64,000 nucleotides of DNA from Dokdonella sp. (GTDB lineage: Bacteria; Pseudomonadota; Gammaproteobacteria; Xanthomonadales; Rhodanobacteraceae), in NCBI GenBank assembly GCA_024707225.1, contig JANQAE010000003.1:620001-684000 (forward strand). The letters are read 5' to 3'. How positions within the stretch are numbered: the stretch's first letter is position 1; every line of letters begins with the position of its first letter. A program made the position numbers and the translations under genes. The notes below the pieces were generated by a model, which was not told the origin of the DNA, ran no database searches, and saw nothing but the letters and a program-made list of their open reading frames with translations. Below, piece by piece: positions 20,834 through 29,986 of this stretch.

Positions 20834-21033
20834 GCCGCCGGTCCGGCACGGCTGGGCAGCAGGCACGACGAGGGGGCCGGACATCGCAGCATCCGGCCGG
20901 TCGTCCGGCGAGGCGACCGGCCCGGCCGCTCTCCAACGCTGGACTCGGCGTCGGGCGCGCCGCGAGCCTCCCCGCGCGCGCGTCGCTCGGGTGCCAAGTC
21001 AGCGGCGGCGATGCCGGCGCGTCGGGCCCCGCC

Positions 21034-21636
21034 TCAGTCGCGCATCGGCGCGAAACCGGGCTGCGCGCGCACGCGCGCGAGCCAGCGGCCGATCGCCGGA
21101 CAGCCGATCAGATCGAAGCCGCCGTCGGCGGCGACGTGGGTGTACGCGAACAAGGCGATGTCGGCGACGCCGTAGCCGCCGTCGACGAAGAAGTCGCGAT
21201 CGGCCAGATGCCGTTCCATCACCGCCAGCGCCTGCTCGCCGCGCTCGATCAGCCGCGGCAGCTCGGCACGACGCGCATGGTCCTCGGGCAGGTAGCGGCG
21301 GATGAAGCGCGCGACGGCGACGTAGGGTTCGTGGCTGTACTGCTCGAAGAACAGCCACTGCAGCGCCTGTGCGCGCCGCCACGGATCGGCCGGCAGATAC
21401 GCGGTGCCGTCGGCGAGCCAGCACAGGATCGCGTTGGACTCGGCCAGTACGCTGCCGTCCTCGCGTTCGAGCACCGGTACCTTGCCGTTCGGGTTCAACG
21501 CGAGGAACGCCTCGGTGCGCGTCTGGCCGGCCGTGCTGTCGACGTCGTGCCAGCGATGCGGACGCGCCAGGTGGTCGAGCAGCAGCTGGACCTTGTACGA
21601 ATTGCCCGAAGGGCGATGGCCGTGGATCGTGATCAT
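21034..21636 (-). CDS. Glutathione S-transferase family protein
   Basis: A 200-residue protein with the GST fold. The thioredoxin-like half begins ITIHGHRPSGNSYKVQLLL, with Ser in the catalytic-tip position, and has LNPNGKVPVLE (cis-Pro) and LAESNAILCWLADG, which binds the gamma-glutamyl part of glutathione. The helical half contains YGVADIALFAYTHVAADGGF with the conserved N-capping Asp. ATG 21636 overlaps the stop of the upstream GNAT gene (ATGA), so the two are co-translated. The substrate is unknown. Confidence 0.88.
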   Translation of the reverse strand: MITIHGHRPSGNSYKVQLLLDHLARPHRWHDVDSTAGQTRTEAFLALNPNGKVPVLEREDGSVLAESNAILCWLADGTAYLPADPWRRAQALQWLFFEQYSHEPYVAVARFIRRYLPEDHARRAELPRLIERGEQALAVMERHLADRDFFVDGGYGVADIALFAYTHVAADGGFDLIGCPAIGRWLARVRAQPGFAPMRD

Positions 21637-22184
21637 GCCGACGCGCCCGATCGGCGTGCGCGCCACGCCTGGCGCGTCTGCCCCCAGATCTCCACGTCCA
21701 GATCGAGCGGCGCCGGCAGGCGGCCCTGGCGCAGATAGCGCGAGCCGAGCTTGGCCGCGACCGCCTTGGACTTGAGGTTGTCGGCGCCGATCGTGTGGAT
21801 GACCTCGCTCCAGCCGAGCACGTCGAACGCCCAGTCGGTCGCGGCCGCCGCGGCCTCCGGCGCGTAGCCGCGGCCCCAGTACGGCCGCGCGATGCCCCAG
21901 CCGATCTCGGTGCCCGGCCAGCCCTCCGGCTGCCACGGACCGAGCCGTCCGACCCAACGGCCACTGGCCTTCTCGAGCACCGAGAAGAACGCATAGCCGA
22001 GCACGTGCCAGCTGCCGACGACGCCGACGAAGCTGCGCCACGCGACCGGACGCGACTGCACGCCGCCCAGATGCTGCATCGTGTCGGCGTCGGCGCCGAA
22101 TGCGGCGAAATCCTCGAAATCCTCGGCGATCGGCGGCCTGAGGATCAGCCGTTCGGTTTCGATCAGCGGAGCGGTCCAGGTCAC
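21633..22184 (-). CDS. GNAT family N-acetyltransferase (RimJ/RimL-like)
   Basis: About 183 residues, starting at GTG 22184 (VTWTAPLIETERLILRPP); GTG 22220 would overlap the upstream gene. ETERLILRP and EDFAAFGADAD are the usual N-terminus of the RimJ/RimL-type acetyltransferases. GIARPYWGRGYAPEAAAAA is the acetyl-CoA pyrophosphate loop (Q/RxxGxG/A type), and VIHTIGADNLKSKAVAAKLG is motif B. Members acetylate protein N-termini or small amines; the target is unknown. It lies 10 bases after the pilin-like gene and is coupled to the GST gene. Confidence 0.85.
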   Translation of the reverse strand: MTWTAPLIETERLILRPPIAEDFEDFAAFGADADTMQHLGGVQSRPVAWRSFVGVVGSWHVLGYAFFSVLEKASGRWVGRLGPWQPEGWPGTEIGWGIARPYWGRGYAPEAAAAATDWAFDVLGWSEVIHTIGADNLKSKAVAAKLGSRYLRQGRLPAPLDLDVEIWGQTRQAWRARRSGASA

Positions 22185-22194
22185 GGCGCGGGGC

Positions 22195-22740
22195 TCAGGG
22201 CGCGGTCGAATCCGCAGCACGATACTCGCACGACGGAACGGTGCGGACGATGCGCGGATAGTCGGCGGTCGTGCAGCGCCAGATCACGCCGACCGCTTCG
22301 GCCGCACCCAGATCGGGCACGAAGGCGATGACGCCGCCGTCGCGGCCCGACAGCACGTCGAAGCTCAGTTCGATGCGGCCGCCCTGCCCGACCGAGAGCG
22401 CACGCAGGCTGCGTCCGCGATAGGCCTGCGCGTCGAGCAGGCCGGCCTCGGCATTGCTGGCCGGCATCCGCCCGTGCACGTGGTAGTACTCTGTCACGAC
22501 GGTCTTGACGCTGGCGATCGCGATCAGATCGCCGCGGATCGCCTCGATCGCGCGCTCCTCGCCGATCATCGTCTCGTCGAGCGCCTCGCCGGGACGCAGC
22601 ACGCGCGGTGCGGGTTCGGCCGGCGCCACCGGCGCCGCGGCGGGCACCGGCCAGACCATCGGGGCCAGCATCCGGGCCAGCACCAGCGCGACCAGCACGC
22701 CGAGCAGGCTGGAGACGAACGTGATCAGCGCGTGGCGCAT
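22195..22740 (-). CDS. Membrane-anchored pilin-like protein
   Basis: The product has 181 residues. One N-terminal hydrophobic helix (ALITFVSSLLGVLVALVLARML) is followed by a Pro/Ala-rich linker. The globular part looks like the C-terminal domain of type IV pilins: IASVKTVVTEYYHVHGRMP, then AEAGL, GGRIELSFDV, and a late cysteine pair (VIWRCTTAD, VPSCEYR) that would close the pilin D-loop. The N-terminus lacks the prepilin cleavage motif (GFTLIE), so it is probably not a pilus subunit. Function unknown. It is the first gene of a run with the GNAT and GST genes. Confidence 0.6.
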   Translation of the reverse strand: MRHALITFVSSLLGVLVALVLARMLAPMVWPVPAAAPVAPAEPAPRVLRPGEALDETMIGEERAIEAIRGDLIAIASVKTVVTEYYHVHGRMPASNAEAGLLDAQAYRGRSLRALSVGQGGRIELSFDVLSGRDGGVIAFVPDLGAAEAVGVIWRCTTADYPRIVRTVPSCEYRAADSTAP

Positions 22741-22799
22741 GCCGGAGCTGCCGTCGATCGGGGCGCAGGGTGCCGGCGCAGCGCCGGCACCGGACCGGA

Positions 22800-23972
22800 T
22801 CAGAACGCGTTGATGCCGGTCAGCTCACGGCCGACGACGAGCTGGTGCACGGTCTCGGTGCCCTCGTAGGTGATGACCGATTCGAGGTTCAGCGCGTGGC
22901 GGATCGGCGAATGCTCGGTCGTGATGCCGGCGCCGCCGAGGATGTCGCGTGCCTCGCGCGCGATGTCGATCGCGATGCGGCAGTTGTTCCACTTGGCCAG
23001 CGAGACCTGGGTCGGCTGCATCGCGCCGGCGTCCTTGAGCCGGCCGAGCTGCAGCGAGAGCAGCTGCGCCAGCGTGATCCGCCGCGCCATCTCGGCGAGC
23101 TTGATCTGCACGGCCTGGCGCGCCGCGATCGGCTGCTTGAACAGGATGCGGGTCTTGGAATACTCCAGCACCTCGGTGAAGCAGGCGATCGCCGCGCCGA
23201 TCGGGCCCCAGGTGATGCCGTAACGGGCCTGGGTCAGGCAGCCCAGCGGCCCCTTGAGGCCCTTGACGTTCGGCAGCCGGTTGGCGTCGGGCACGCGCAC
23301 GTTGTCGAAGTACAGCGCCGAGGTGACCGAGGCGCGCAGGCTCATCTTCTTGTGGATCTCCTGCGCGGTGTAGCCGGGGAAGTCCTTCTCGACGACGAAG
23401 CCCTGGATGCCCTCGTCGGTCTGCGCCCAGACGATCGCGATGTGCGCCAGATTGCCGTTGGTGATCCACATCTTGGAGCCGTTGAGAATCCAGTCGGCGC
23501 CGTCGCGCTTGGCGTGCGTGCGCATGCTGGCCGGATCCGATCCGCCCTGCGGCTCGGTCAGGCCGAAACAGCCGATGACCTTGCCGGCGGCCATGTCGGG
23601 CAGCCAGCGGCGGCGCTGTTCCTCGCTGCCGTAGGCGTAGATCGGGTACATGCACAGCGAGGACTGGACCGAGGCGAAGCTGCGCAGGCCCGAGTCGCCG
23701 CGCTCCAGCTCCTGGCAGACCAGGCCGTAGCTGACGCCGTTCATGCCGGCGCAGCCGTACTCGACCGGCAGGCTCGAGCCGAGCAGGCCGAGCTCGGCCA
23801 TCTCCGGGATCAGCTCGGTCGGGAAGCGGCCCTGGTCGAAGCAGTCGCCGATGATCGGCAGCACGCGCTCGTCGGTGAAGCGCGCCACCGTGTCCTGCAC
23901 CATGCGTTCTTCGTCGCTGAGCAGCGAGCGGACGTCGTAGAGGTCGGCGGGATTCAGCGGCGACGGGGCCAT
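22800..23972 (-). CDS. gcdH: Glutaryl-CoA dehydrogenase
   Basis: The 390-residue FAD enzyme oxidises and decarboxylates glutaryl-CoA to crotonyl-CoA in lysine/tryptophan breakdown. Typical for GCDH rather than other acyl-CoA dehydrogenases are SFASVQSSLCMYPIYAYGS, GCFGLTEPQGGSDPASM, and VITYEGTETVHQLVVG with the catalytic Glu in YEGT. ILGGAGITTEHSPIRHALNL is the conserved helix near the C-terminus. ATG 23972 is chosen over an upstream start that would include the promoter box; GGAAAG precedes it. It diverges from the deacetylase gene. Confidence 0.92.
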   Translation of the reverse strand: MAPSPLNPADLYDVRSLLSDEERMVQDTVARFTDERVLPIIGDCFDQGRFPTELIPEMAELGLLGSSLPVEYGCAGMNGVSYGLVCQELERGDSGLRSFASVQSSLCMYPIYAYGSEEQRRRWLPDMAAGKVIGCFGLTEPQGGSDPASMRTHAKRDGADWILNGSKMWITNGNLAHIAIVWAQTDEGIQGFVVEKDFPGYTAQEIHKKMSLRASVTSALYFDNVRVPDANRLPNVKGLKGPLGCLTQARYGITWGPIGAAIACFTEVLEYSKTRILFKQPIAARQAVQIKLAEMARRITLAQLLSLQLGRLKDAGAMQPTQVSLAKWNNCRIAIDIAREARDILGGAGITTEHSPIRHALNLESVITYEGTETVHQLVVGRELTGINAF

Positions 23973-24002
23973 GCGGGTCTTTCCGGTGGGAATGAACCGG
24001 CT

Positions 24003-24008
24003 ATTGTA
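24003..24008 (-). promoter_or_regulatory. -10 box of gcdH
   Basis: The minus strand reads TACAAT followed by AGCCGG, 31 bases before the gcdH start. It is almost the same as the box before the E1 gene. Confidence 0.45.
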
Positions 24009-24092
24009 GGCCAAGCCCGGCCGCCGGGCGTCGTCCCGGCCGGACGCCGTATGATGGCGGACCGTCCGACCCGGCCCGCTCCGCTACCGATC

Positions 24093-24926
24093 ATGCACGT
24101 TCCGGTCCTGACCTATCACGCCGTCAACATCGCCGGCAACGACTACGCCTGCAACGACCACGTCGCCTTCGCCGAGGACCTGCGGCTGATCGACGATCTG
24201 GGCCTGCGCGTGATCCCGCTGCAGTGGGTCGTCGACCAGCTGCTCGGCCGCGCGCAGCGCGATCTGTCGCGCTGCGTCGCGCTGAGCTGCGACGACGGCC
24301 CGAACCTCGATTTCCACGACGTGGTCCATCCGGTCCACGGCGCGCAGCGCAGCCTGTACCACTGCATGGCCGACTTCGTCGCCGAACGCGGTCCGGAGCG
24401 GCAGCCGCTGCTGCACCTGACCGCGTTCGTGATCGCCTCGCCGGACGCGCGCGCGCACATCGATCGCGGCGCGCTGTTCGGCCTGGACTGGATGCAGGAG
24501 GACTGGTGGGCGCTGGCGCAGCGTTCGGGCCGGATCGCGATCGAGAACCACAGCTGGGACCACAATCACGCCGACGTGCCCGGTCCCGGCGCCGACGGCA
24601 TGCCGCGCGGATCGTTCCTGGCGGTCGACAATCGCGCCCGTGCCGATGCCGAGATCGCCGAGGCCGGCCGCTACATCGACGCGCGCGTGACGCCGCACCG
24701 CACGCGCCTGTTCTGCTACCCGTTCGGCCACATCCCCGACTACGTGCACCGCGAATACCTGCCGCAGCACGGCGACGTGCACGGCATCGAGGCGGCATTC
24801 AGCGACGGCGCCTGCCCGGTCGGCCGTGGCGCCGATCGCTGGAACCTGCCGCGCTACATCTGTGGGTGGCACTGGAAATCGCCGCAGGCGCTGCAGGCGA
24901 TTCTCCAGGACGCGACTCGGACCTGA
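24093..24926 (+). CDS. Polysaccharide deacetylase-like (NodB-type) protein
   Basis: About 277 residues from ATG 24093 (MHVPVLTYHAVN); ATG 24051 would add 14 residues. The fold family is NodB/CE4: LTYHAVN at the start, CVALSCDDGPNLDF with the metal Asp pair, and IENHSWDHNHADVPG with the H-x3-H-type metal ligands. LFCYPFGHIPDYVHREYL fits the later 'yPyG' motif. It has no signal peptide, so it is probably cytoplasmic; the substrate is unknown. A clear terminator overlaps its stop codon. Confidence 0.75.
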   Translation: MHVPVLTYHAVNIAGNDYACNDHVAFAEDLRLIDDLGLRVIPLQWVVDQLLGRAQRDLSRCVALSCDDGPNLDFHDVVHPVHGAQRSLYHCMADFVAERGPERQPLLHLTAFVIASPDARAHIDRGALFGLDWMQEDWWALAQRSGRIAIENHSWDHNHADVPGPGADGMPRGSFLAVDNRARADAEIAEAGRYIDARVTPHRTRLFCYPFGHIPDYVHREYLPQHGDVHGIEAAFSDGACPVGRGADRWNLPRYICGWHWKSPQALQAILQDATRT

Positions 24927-24945
24927 GCGCGCCGACGCGCTTTTT
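24926..24945 (+). terminator. Rho-independent terminator of the deacetylase gene
   Basis: AGCGCG (24926-24931), loop CCGA, CGCGCT (24936-24941), then TTTT. The stem is perfect and ends in a T-run. It sits exactly between two convergent genes and touches both stop codons, so it serves the plus-strand gene. Confidence 0.7.
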
Positions 24946-25454
24946 CAGAACGGCCCGATCGCGTGCGCCTTGGCGATCAGCGCGCGCCGGCGCACCTCGT
25001 CCAGCGGCTTGTGCCAGCGCGCGATCAGGCGCTCGTGCGGCGTCGGCACGAAGCCCGCCTGCATGTCGACCTCGTACGCACGCGGATCGCCGCAGTAACC
25101 GAAGAACGCATCGCAGCGGTCGGCGAAACGCTCGAAGCCGTAGCGCAGGTTGTGCAACAGGATGCCGCCGGCAGCCTTCACCTGCGCGCACTGCTCCGGC
25201 GTCATGTGCGCGAACGCCCGCCCGTCGGTGCAGCCGCCGCCGACCAGCATGATGTCGCCGAACGGACGGAAGTGCAGATACGACAGCGGCACCAGGCGCG
25301 GACCTTCCAGGCGCAGAAAGACGCCCAGATGGCACGGGAAATCGGGGATCGTCTCGCGAAACTTGTGCCGGAACATCGGACCGAAGCTGGTCGCGCCTTC
25401 GTCGAGTTCGGTGACCGTCAGGAAGGCGTCGAGCGGAGCGGGAAAAGCGGGCAT
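24945..25454 (-). CDS. Conserved-looking protein of unknown function
   Basis: ATG 25454 gives 169 residues (MPAFPAPLDAFLTVTELDEG). It has no signal peptide or membrane helix. Notable stretches are PMFRHKFRETIPDFPCHLG, LSYLHFRPFGDIMLVGGGCT and YGFERFADRCDAFFGYCGD, with an aromatic- and Cys-containing core and a basic C-terminus (DEVRRRALIAKAHAIGPF). I do not recognise the family. Codon bias is strong and like that of its neighbours, so it is very likely a real cytoplasmic protein. It converges with the deacetylase gene across a shared 20-base hairpin. Confidence 0.7.
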   Translation of the reverse strand: MPAFPAPLDAFLTVTELDEGATSFGPMFRHKFRETIPDFPCHLGVFLRLEGPRLVPLSYLHFRPFGDIMLVGGGCTDGRAFAHMTPEQCAQVKAAGGILLHNLRYGFERFADRCDAFFGYCGDPRAYEVDMQAGFVPTPHERLIARWHKPLDEVRRRALIAKAHAIGPF

Positions 25455-25563
25455 GGAATGACCTTGGATGGAGGCCGCTGCCGTGGCGGCGGAACGAAAG
25501 GATCGGTGACGGAACCCGGGAAGGTGCGCGGTAGCGATTCTCGTCGCTGCGCGATCGGCGCAG

Positions 25564-27452
25564 TCAGGCCTGCGTGCCCCGCAGCGTACGCACGGTCGCC
25601 TCGAGCGTCGCGGCGGTCGCCGCGCCGGCGGCCAGCGGCGGCGCGGCGGCCAGCTCGACGCGCGCACGGAACCGACGCGGCAGGCGCAGCCGCCCCAGAC
25701 GCGAATCGCGCCTGCTCCACATGCTCGACCACATGCCGCGCAGCGCCATCGGCACGACCGGCACCGCGCGCCGCGCGAGGATCTTCTCGACGCCGCTCCT
25801 GAACGGCGCGATCTCGCCGTCGCGCGTCAGTGCGCCCTCCGGGAAGATCGCGACGAGCTCGCCGTCGGCCAGCGCCTGGTCGATCGCGTCGAACGCGCGC
25901 TGCATCAGTACCGGATCCTCGCGCGCGCCGGCGATCGGGATCGCCTTGGCGGTGCGGAAGATCCAGCTCAGCACCGGGATCGAGAAGATGCGGTGGTCCA
26001 TCACGAAACGGATCGGCCGCGGCACCTGGCCGGCGATCAGCAGTGCGTCCATGTAGCTGACGTGGTTGCAGACCAGCAGGGCCGGGCCCTCGTCGGGCAC
26101 GTTCGCCTCGATGCCGTGCAGCTCCACGCGGTAGAGCAGGCGCGTCAGCAGCCAGCTCAGGAAGCGCATGAAGAACTCGGGCACGATCGAGAAGATGATC
26201 GCGGTGACGATCGCGGTCAGTACGCCGACGGCGAGGAACACCTCGGGAATCGAGAAGCCGAGCACCTGCTGGGCGACGATGCCGAGCACGGCCGCGGCGA
26301 CGATGAACACCGCGTTCTGGATGTTGAGCCCGGCGATCACGCGCGACAGCTCGTCCTTGGGCGTGCGGCTCTGGATCAGCGCGAACAGCGGCACGACGTA
26401 GAAGCCGGCGAACACGCCGACCAGGGCGAGGTCGATCATGATGCGCCAGCTGCCGGGCTGGGCGACGAACTGGGCGACGCTGAGACCGGCCGCGGCGGCC
26501 TCGCCGGGCCGCGCGAAGTACAGGTCGATGCAGAACGCGGTCATGCCGAGCGCGCCGAGCGGCACCAGGCCGATCTCGACCGTACGCGCCGAGAGCTTCT
26601 CGCAGGCCAGCGAGCCCAGGCCCGTGCCGACCGAGAACAGCGCCAGCGCGAGCAGATAGAGGTTCTCGGCGCCGCCCAGATACAGCTGCGCGTAGTTGGG
26701 CAGCTGCGCGGTCAGCGCAGTACCCATGAACCAGAACCACGAGATGCCGAGCACCGCATTGCGCACCGCGCGCTGCTTGCGCACCAGGCGCATGACGCCG
26801 AGCGACTCGGCGATCGGGATCCAGCTGATCCTGAGGTCCGGCGCGGCCGCCGGCGCGCGCGGAATCGCGCGGCTGACCAGGTAGCCGCTGATCGCCAGCG
26901 TCACCACCGCGCCGCCGCGACGACCGGTCCGATCGTGCCGATCCGCATCAGGCTGGTACCGACGATCATGCCGAGCAGGATCGAGATCGACGTGCCCATC
27001 TCGACCAGGCCGTTGCCGCCGGTCAGCTCCTCGGGCTTGAGCGCCTGCGGCAGAATCGAATACTTGACCGGACCGAACAGCGTGGACTGCAGGCCGGTCA
27101 GGAACAGCGCGGCGAGCAGGATCGCCGGACTCTTGACGACGAAGCCGACCGCCGCGATCGACATGATGAGGATCTCCATCGTCGTCGTGACGCGGATCAG
27201 CGCGGCCTTCTCGTACTTCTCGGCGATCTGGCCGGCGGTCGCCGAGAACAGGAAGTACGGCAGGATGAACAGCGCCGGCGCGAGATTCGCGTACAGCGCG
27301 CCCTGCTCGGTCGACAGACCGAGCTGATAGACGATCAGCATCAGCATCGCGTTGCGATAGACGTTGTCGTTGAACGCGCCCAGGCTCTGGGTCACGAAGA
27401 ACGGCAGGAAGCGTCGCTCGCGCAGGAGACTGAACTGACTGTGGCTCGCCAT
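25564..27452 (-). CDS. LplT-like MFS transporter fused to PlsC acyltransferase, frameshifted near 26920
   Basis: A lysophospholipid flippase (MFS, LplT-like) of about 400 residues is followed by a 1-acylglycerol-phosphate-type acyltransferase. The N-terminus is FFVTQSLGAFNDNVYRNAM. The acyltransferase has CNHVSYMDALLIAG (H-x4-D) and VAIFPEGALTRDGEI. Known relatives import lyso-PE and re-acylate it; many carry a third acyl-ACP synthetase domain, absent here. The frame breaks around 26905-26935 (GPVVAAA to AVVTLAISGYLVS); one added base restores about 629 residues. ATG 27452 follows a minus-strand TAGATT box at 27485-27490. Confidence 0.8.
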
Positions 27453-27537
27453 CGACGGATCCGGGGCTTGGGGGTCGGCGGCGCAATCTAGCAGGATGCG
27501 GCGGCCCCGGCGCCGGGCCGCCCCGGCACCGTGTTCA

Positions 27538-27551
27538 GGGGGGGGGGGGGG
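27538..27551. repeat. G14 homopolymer in a divergent promoter region
   Basis: Fourteen consecutive G on the plus strand, between the LplT-PlsC start (27452) and the TPR gene start (27681). Such tracts can vary in length by slippage. They can also be read artefacts. Confidence 0.9.
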
Positions 27552-27680
27552 CACCGGCCAGAGCCGCAGGCGCGGCGCGCGGCGATGACCGCCCGCCGGG
27601 CCCGTCGCCGCCGGCGGCCCCGGCAGGTAGACTGGCGGACTCCGCGGCCGCTGCGGCCGCCTTGCGGCATCCCGAATTCC

Positions 27681-29310
27681 ATGCGTCTCCGACTCGTCCC
27701 CCTGCTCGTCCTCGCCGCGGCCCTGGCCGCCGGCAGTCCGCCCTCGGCCGCCCAGTCGGTGCTGCGGGCCGTCGCCAGTCCCGACCTGACGCGGCTGCCG
27801 CCCGGCCAAGCGGCATGGATGCGTGAGACGCGCGCCAGCTTCGACCGCACGCGCGGCGAGCTGGCCGGAGAGCCGCTGGCGCAGGCCTATGCGGTCCTCG
27901 CCTCGGCCTATACGCGCGTGGGCCTGTACGACCCGGCGCTGACCGCGCTGTGGAACGCCGAGCAGCTGGCACCGGAGGATCCGCGCTGGATCTACGCGCA
28001 GGGCCTGGTCTCGCACGCGCGCGGTGACGGCGCCACCGCCAAGACGCAGTTCCAGCGCGCGCTGGCGATCGCGCCGGACTATCTGCCGCTGCGCGCGGCG
28101 CTGGCCGGCCTGCAGATCCAGGCCGGCGACCTCGACGGCGCGCGCAAGCTGCTCGCCGACCACGTCGCCAAGCACACCGACCAGCCGCTGCCGTACGCGC
28201 TGCTCGGCGACATCGCGCTGCGCCAGAAGCGCTATGCCGAGGCGGTCACGCAGTACCAGCAGGCGCTCAAGCTCGATCCGCCGGCGACGCGGCTGTACCG
28301 CTCGCTGGCCGAGGCCTACCAGGGTGCCGGCAACGCCGCGGCGGCCGGCGAGGCGCGCGCCAAGGCCGGCGACGTGCCGGTCCGGCTCAACGATCCGCTG
28401 GCGCAGGGCCTGTTCGGCGGACCGGGCCTGGAAGCGGTCGAGCCGTTCGCGCTGGACATGAGCTCGGCGGTGTTCTTCGTCTCGATCGGCCGCTACGCCG
28501 CGCGCGCGCGAGAGCGCCGACGCCGCGCTCGGCCGCAAGCCCGGCGACGCCGGCGCGATCGCGATGCGCGCGCGCATCGATGCGGCCGAGGGCCGGATCG
28601 ATGCGGCCCGTCAGCGTATCGCCACGGCGCTGGCCGCGCAGCCGGACAACCCGCTGCTGCTGCTGACGCAGGGCGCGATCCAGGAGATGGCGGTCGACGA
28701 CGTCGGTGCGCAGACCGCGTTCCAGAAGGCGATCGCGGCCGATCCGTCGCAGTCCGAGGCGCGCCTGCGGCTCGGCCAGCTGCTGATGCGCACCGGCCGC
28801 CCCGGCGATGCGATCGCGCAGTTCCGCGCGTTGACCGAGCTGCATCCCAACGACGGCGAAGGCTGGGCGCAGCTGCTCGCCGCCGAGGCCGCCGCCGGCC
28901 GCTGCGCCGACGGGCTGCGCGACATGAACCAGGTGCTCGCCGGCCGGCCGGACTACGGCTTCGTGATCCAGCTCTCGGTGCGCGCGGCCAGCACCTGCCG
29001 CGGCGCCACCGCCGAGCAGCGGCGCAAGGCGCTGGCCGACGGCGAGAAGCTGTACCGGATCAGCAATGCCGGCGAGGTCGCCGAGGCCTATGCGCTGGCG
29101 CTGGCCGCCAACGGCAAGTGGAAGGAGGCCGAGGAAACCCAGGCCGCCGCGCTGTTCGGCGCGGTCAGCAGCCGCGACGCGACGCGCCAGGCGCTGTACC
29201 GCGAGTTCTACGACCGCTTCAAGGCCAAGCAGCTGCCCGAGCTGCCGTGGCCGAGCCAGCATCCGCTGTTCAAGCCGGAACGGCCGACGCCGGCCGTCGC
29301 GGCGCCGTGA
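27681..29310 (+). CDS. Periplasmic TPR protein, frameshifted in a CG repeat near 28500
   Basis: The protein has a signal peptide ([25 protein letters not shown]) and then tetratricopeptide repeats across most of about 542 residues, for example [15 protein letters not shown] and [19 protein letters not shown]. The first frame runs to about 28498, then continues one base later as [19 protein letters not shown]. The break lies in GCCGCGCGCGCGCGAG; removing one base (or adding two) joins the parts. It is probably a protein-interaction scaffold. TAGACT at 27628-27633 may be its -10 box. folE begins 10 bases after its stop. Confidence 0.75.
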
Positions 29311-29320
29311 GGCCGGGCCG

Positions 29321-29911
29321 ATGAACGGCGAGCGCAGCGTCACCCGCGAGCAGGCCGAGGAGGCCGTACGCACCCTGCTGCGCTGGGCCGGCGAGGACCC
29401 GGCGCGCGAAGGCCTGATCGATACGCCCAAGCGCGTCGTGGAGGCCTATGCCGACTGGTTCTCCGGCTACACGGTCGATCCGTCCGACTACCTGCGCCGG
29501 ACCTTCGAGGAAGTGGCCGGCTACGACGAGATGATCGTGCTGCGCGACATCGAGTTCGAGTCCTACTGCGAGCACCACATGGCGCCGATCATCGGCCGCG
29601 CCCACATCGGCTATCTGCCGACCGACAAGGTCGTGGGCATCAGCAAGCTCGCGCGCGTCGTCGACGGCTTCGCGCGGCGCTTCCAGGTGCAGGAGAAGCT
29701 GACCGCGCAGATCGCCCACTGCATCGAGGACGTGCTGCGTCCGCGCGGCGTCGGCGTCGTCATCGACGCCACCCACCAGTGCATGACCACGCGCGGCGTG
29801 CACAAGCGCGGCGTGTCGATGATCACCAGCCAGATGCTCGGCGGCTTCCGCGAGGACGCGCGCACGCGCTCGGAGTTCCTGCGCTTCATCGACGGCCACG
29901 GCCGCCGCTGA
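29321..29911 (+). CDS. folE: GTP cyclohydrolase I
   Basis: This 196-residue enzyme makes dihydroneopterin triphosphate, the first step of folate (or tetrahydrobiopterin) synthesis. Motifs are [20 protein letters not shown], the zinc and active-site segment [40 protein letters not shown] and [13 protein letters not shown] with the second zinc cysteine. This is the complete FolE1 type with the Cys and His ligands intact. ATG 29321 is 10 bases after the TPR gene. A GAGCGC/GCGCTC hairpin follows the stop. Confidence 0.95.
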   Translation: MNGERSVTREQAEEAVRTLLRWAGEDPAREGLIDTPKRVVEAYADWFSGYTVDPSDYLRRTFEEVAGYDEMIVLRDIEFESYCEHHMAPIIGRAHIGYLPTDKVVGISKLARVVDGFARRFQVQEKLTAQIAHCIEDVLRPRGVGVVIDATHQCMTTRGVHKRGVSMITSQMLGGFREDARTRSEFLRFIDGHGRR

Positions 29912-29927
29912 GCGCGCGGCGCTCGCG

Positions 29928-29933
29928 TACAAT
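29928..29933 (+). promoter_or_regulatory. -10 box of the MFS exporter gene
   Basis: TACAAT, 54 bases before the GTG start at 29987, in the gap after folE. Confidence 0.4.
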
Positions 29934-29986
29934 CCGCGCGCGCCGCCGTCCGCCGCGGCGCCCCGACGAGCCGACCGGACCGCCCC

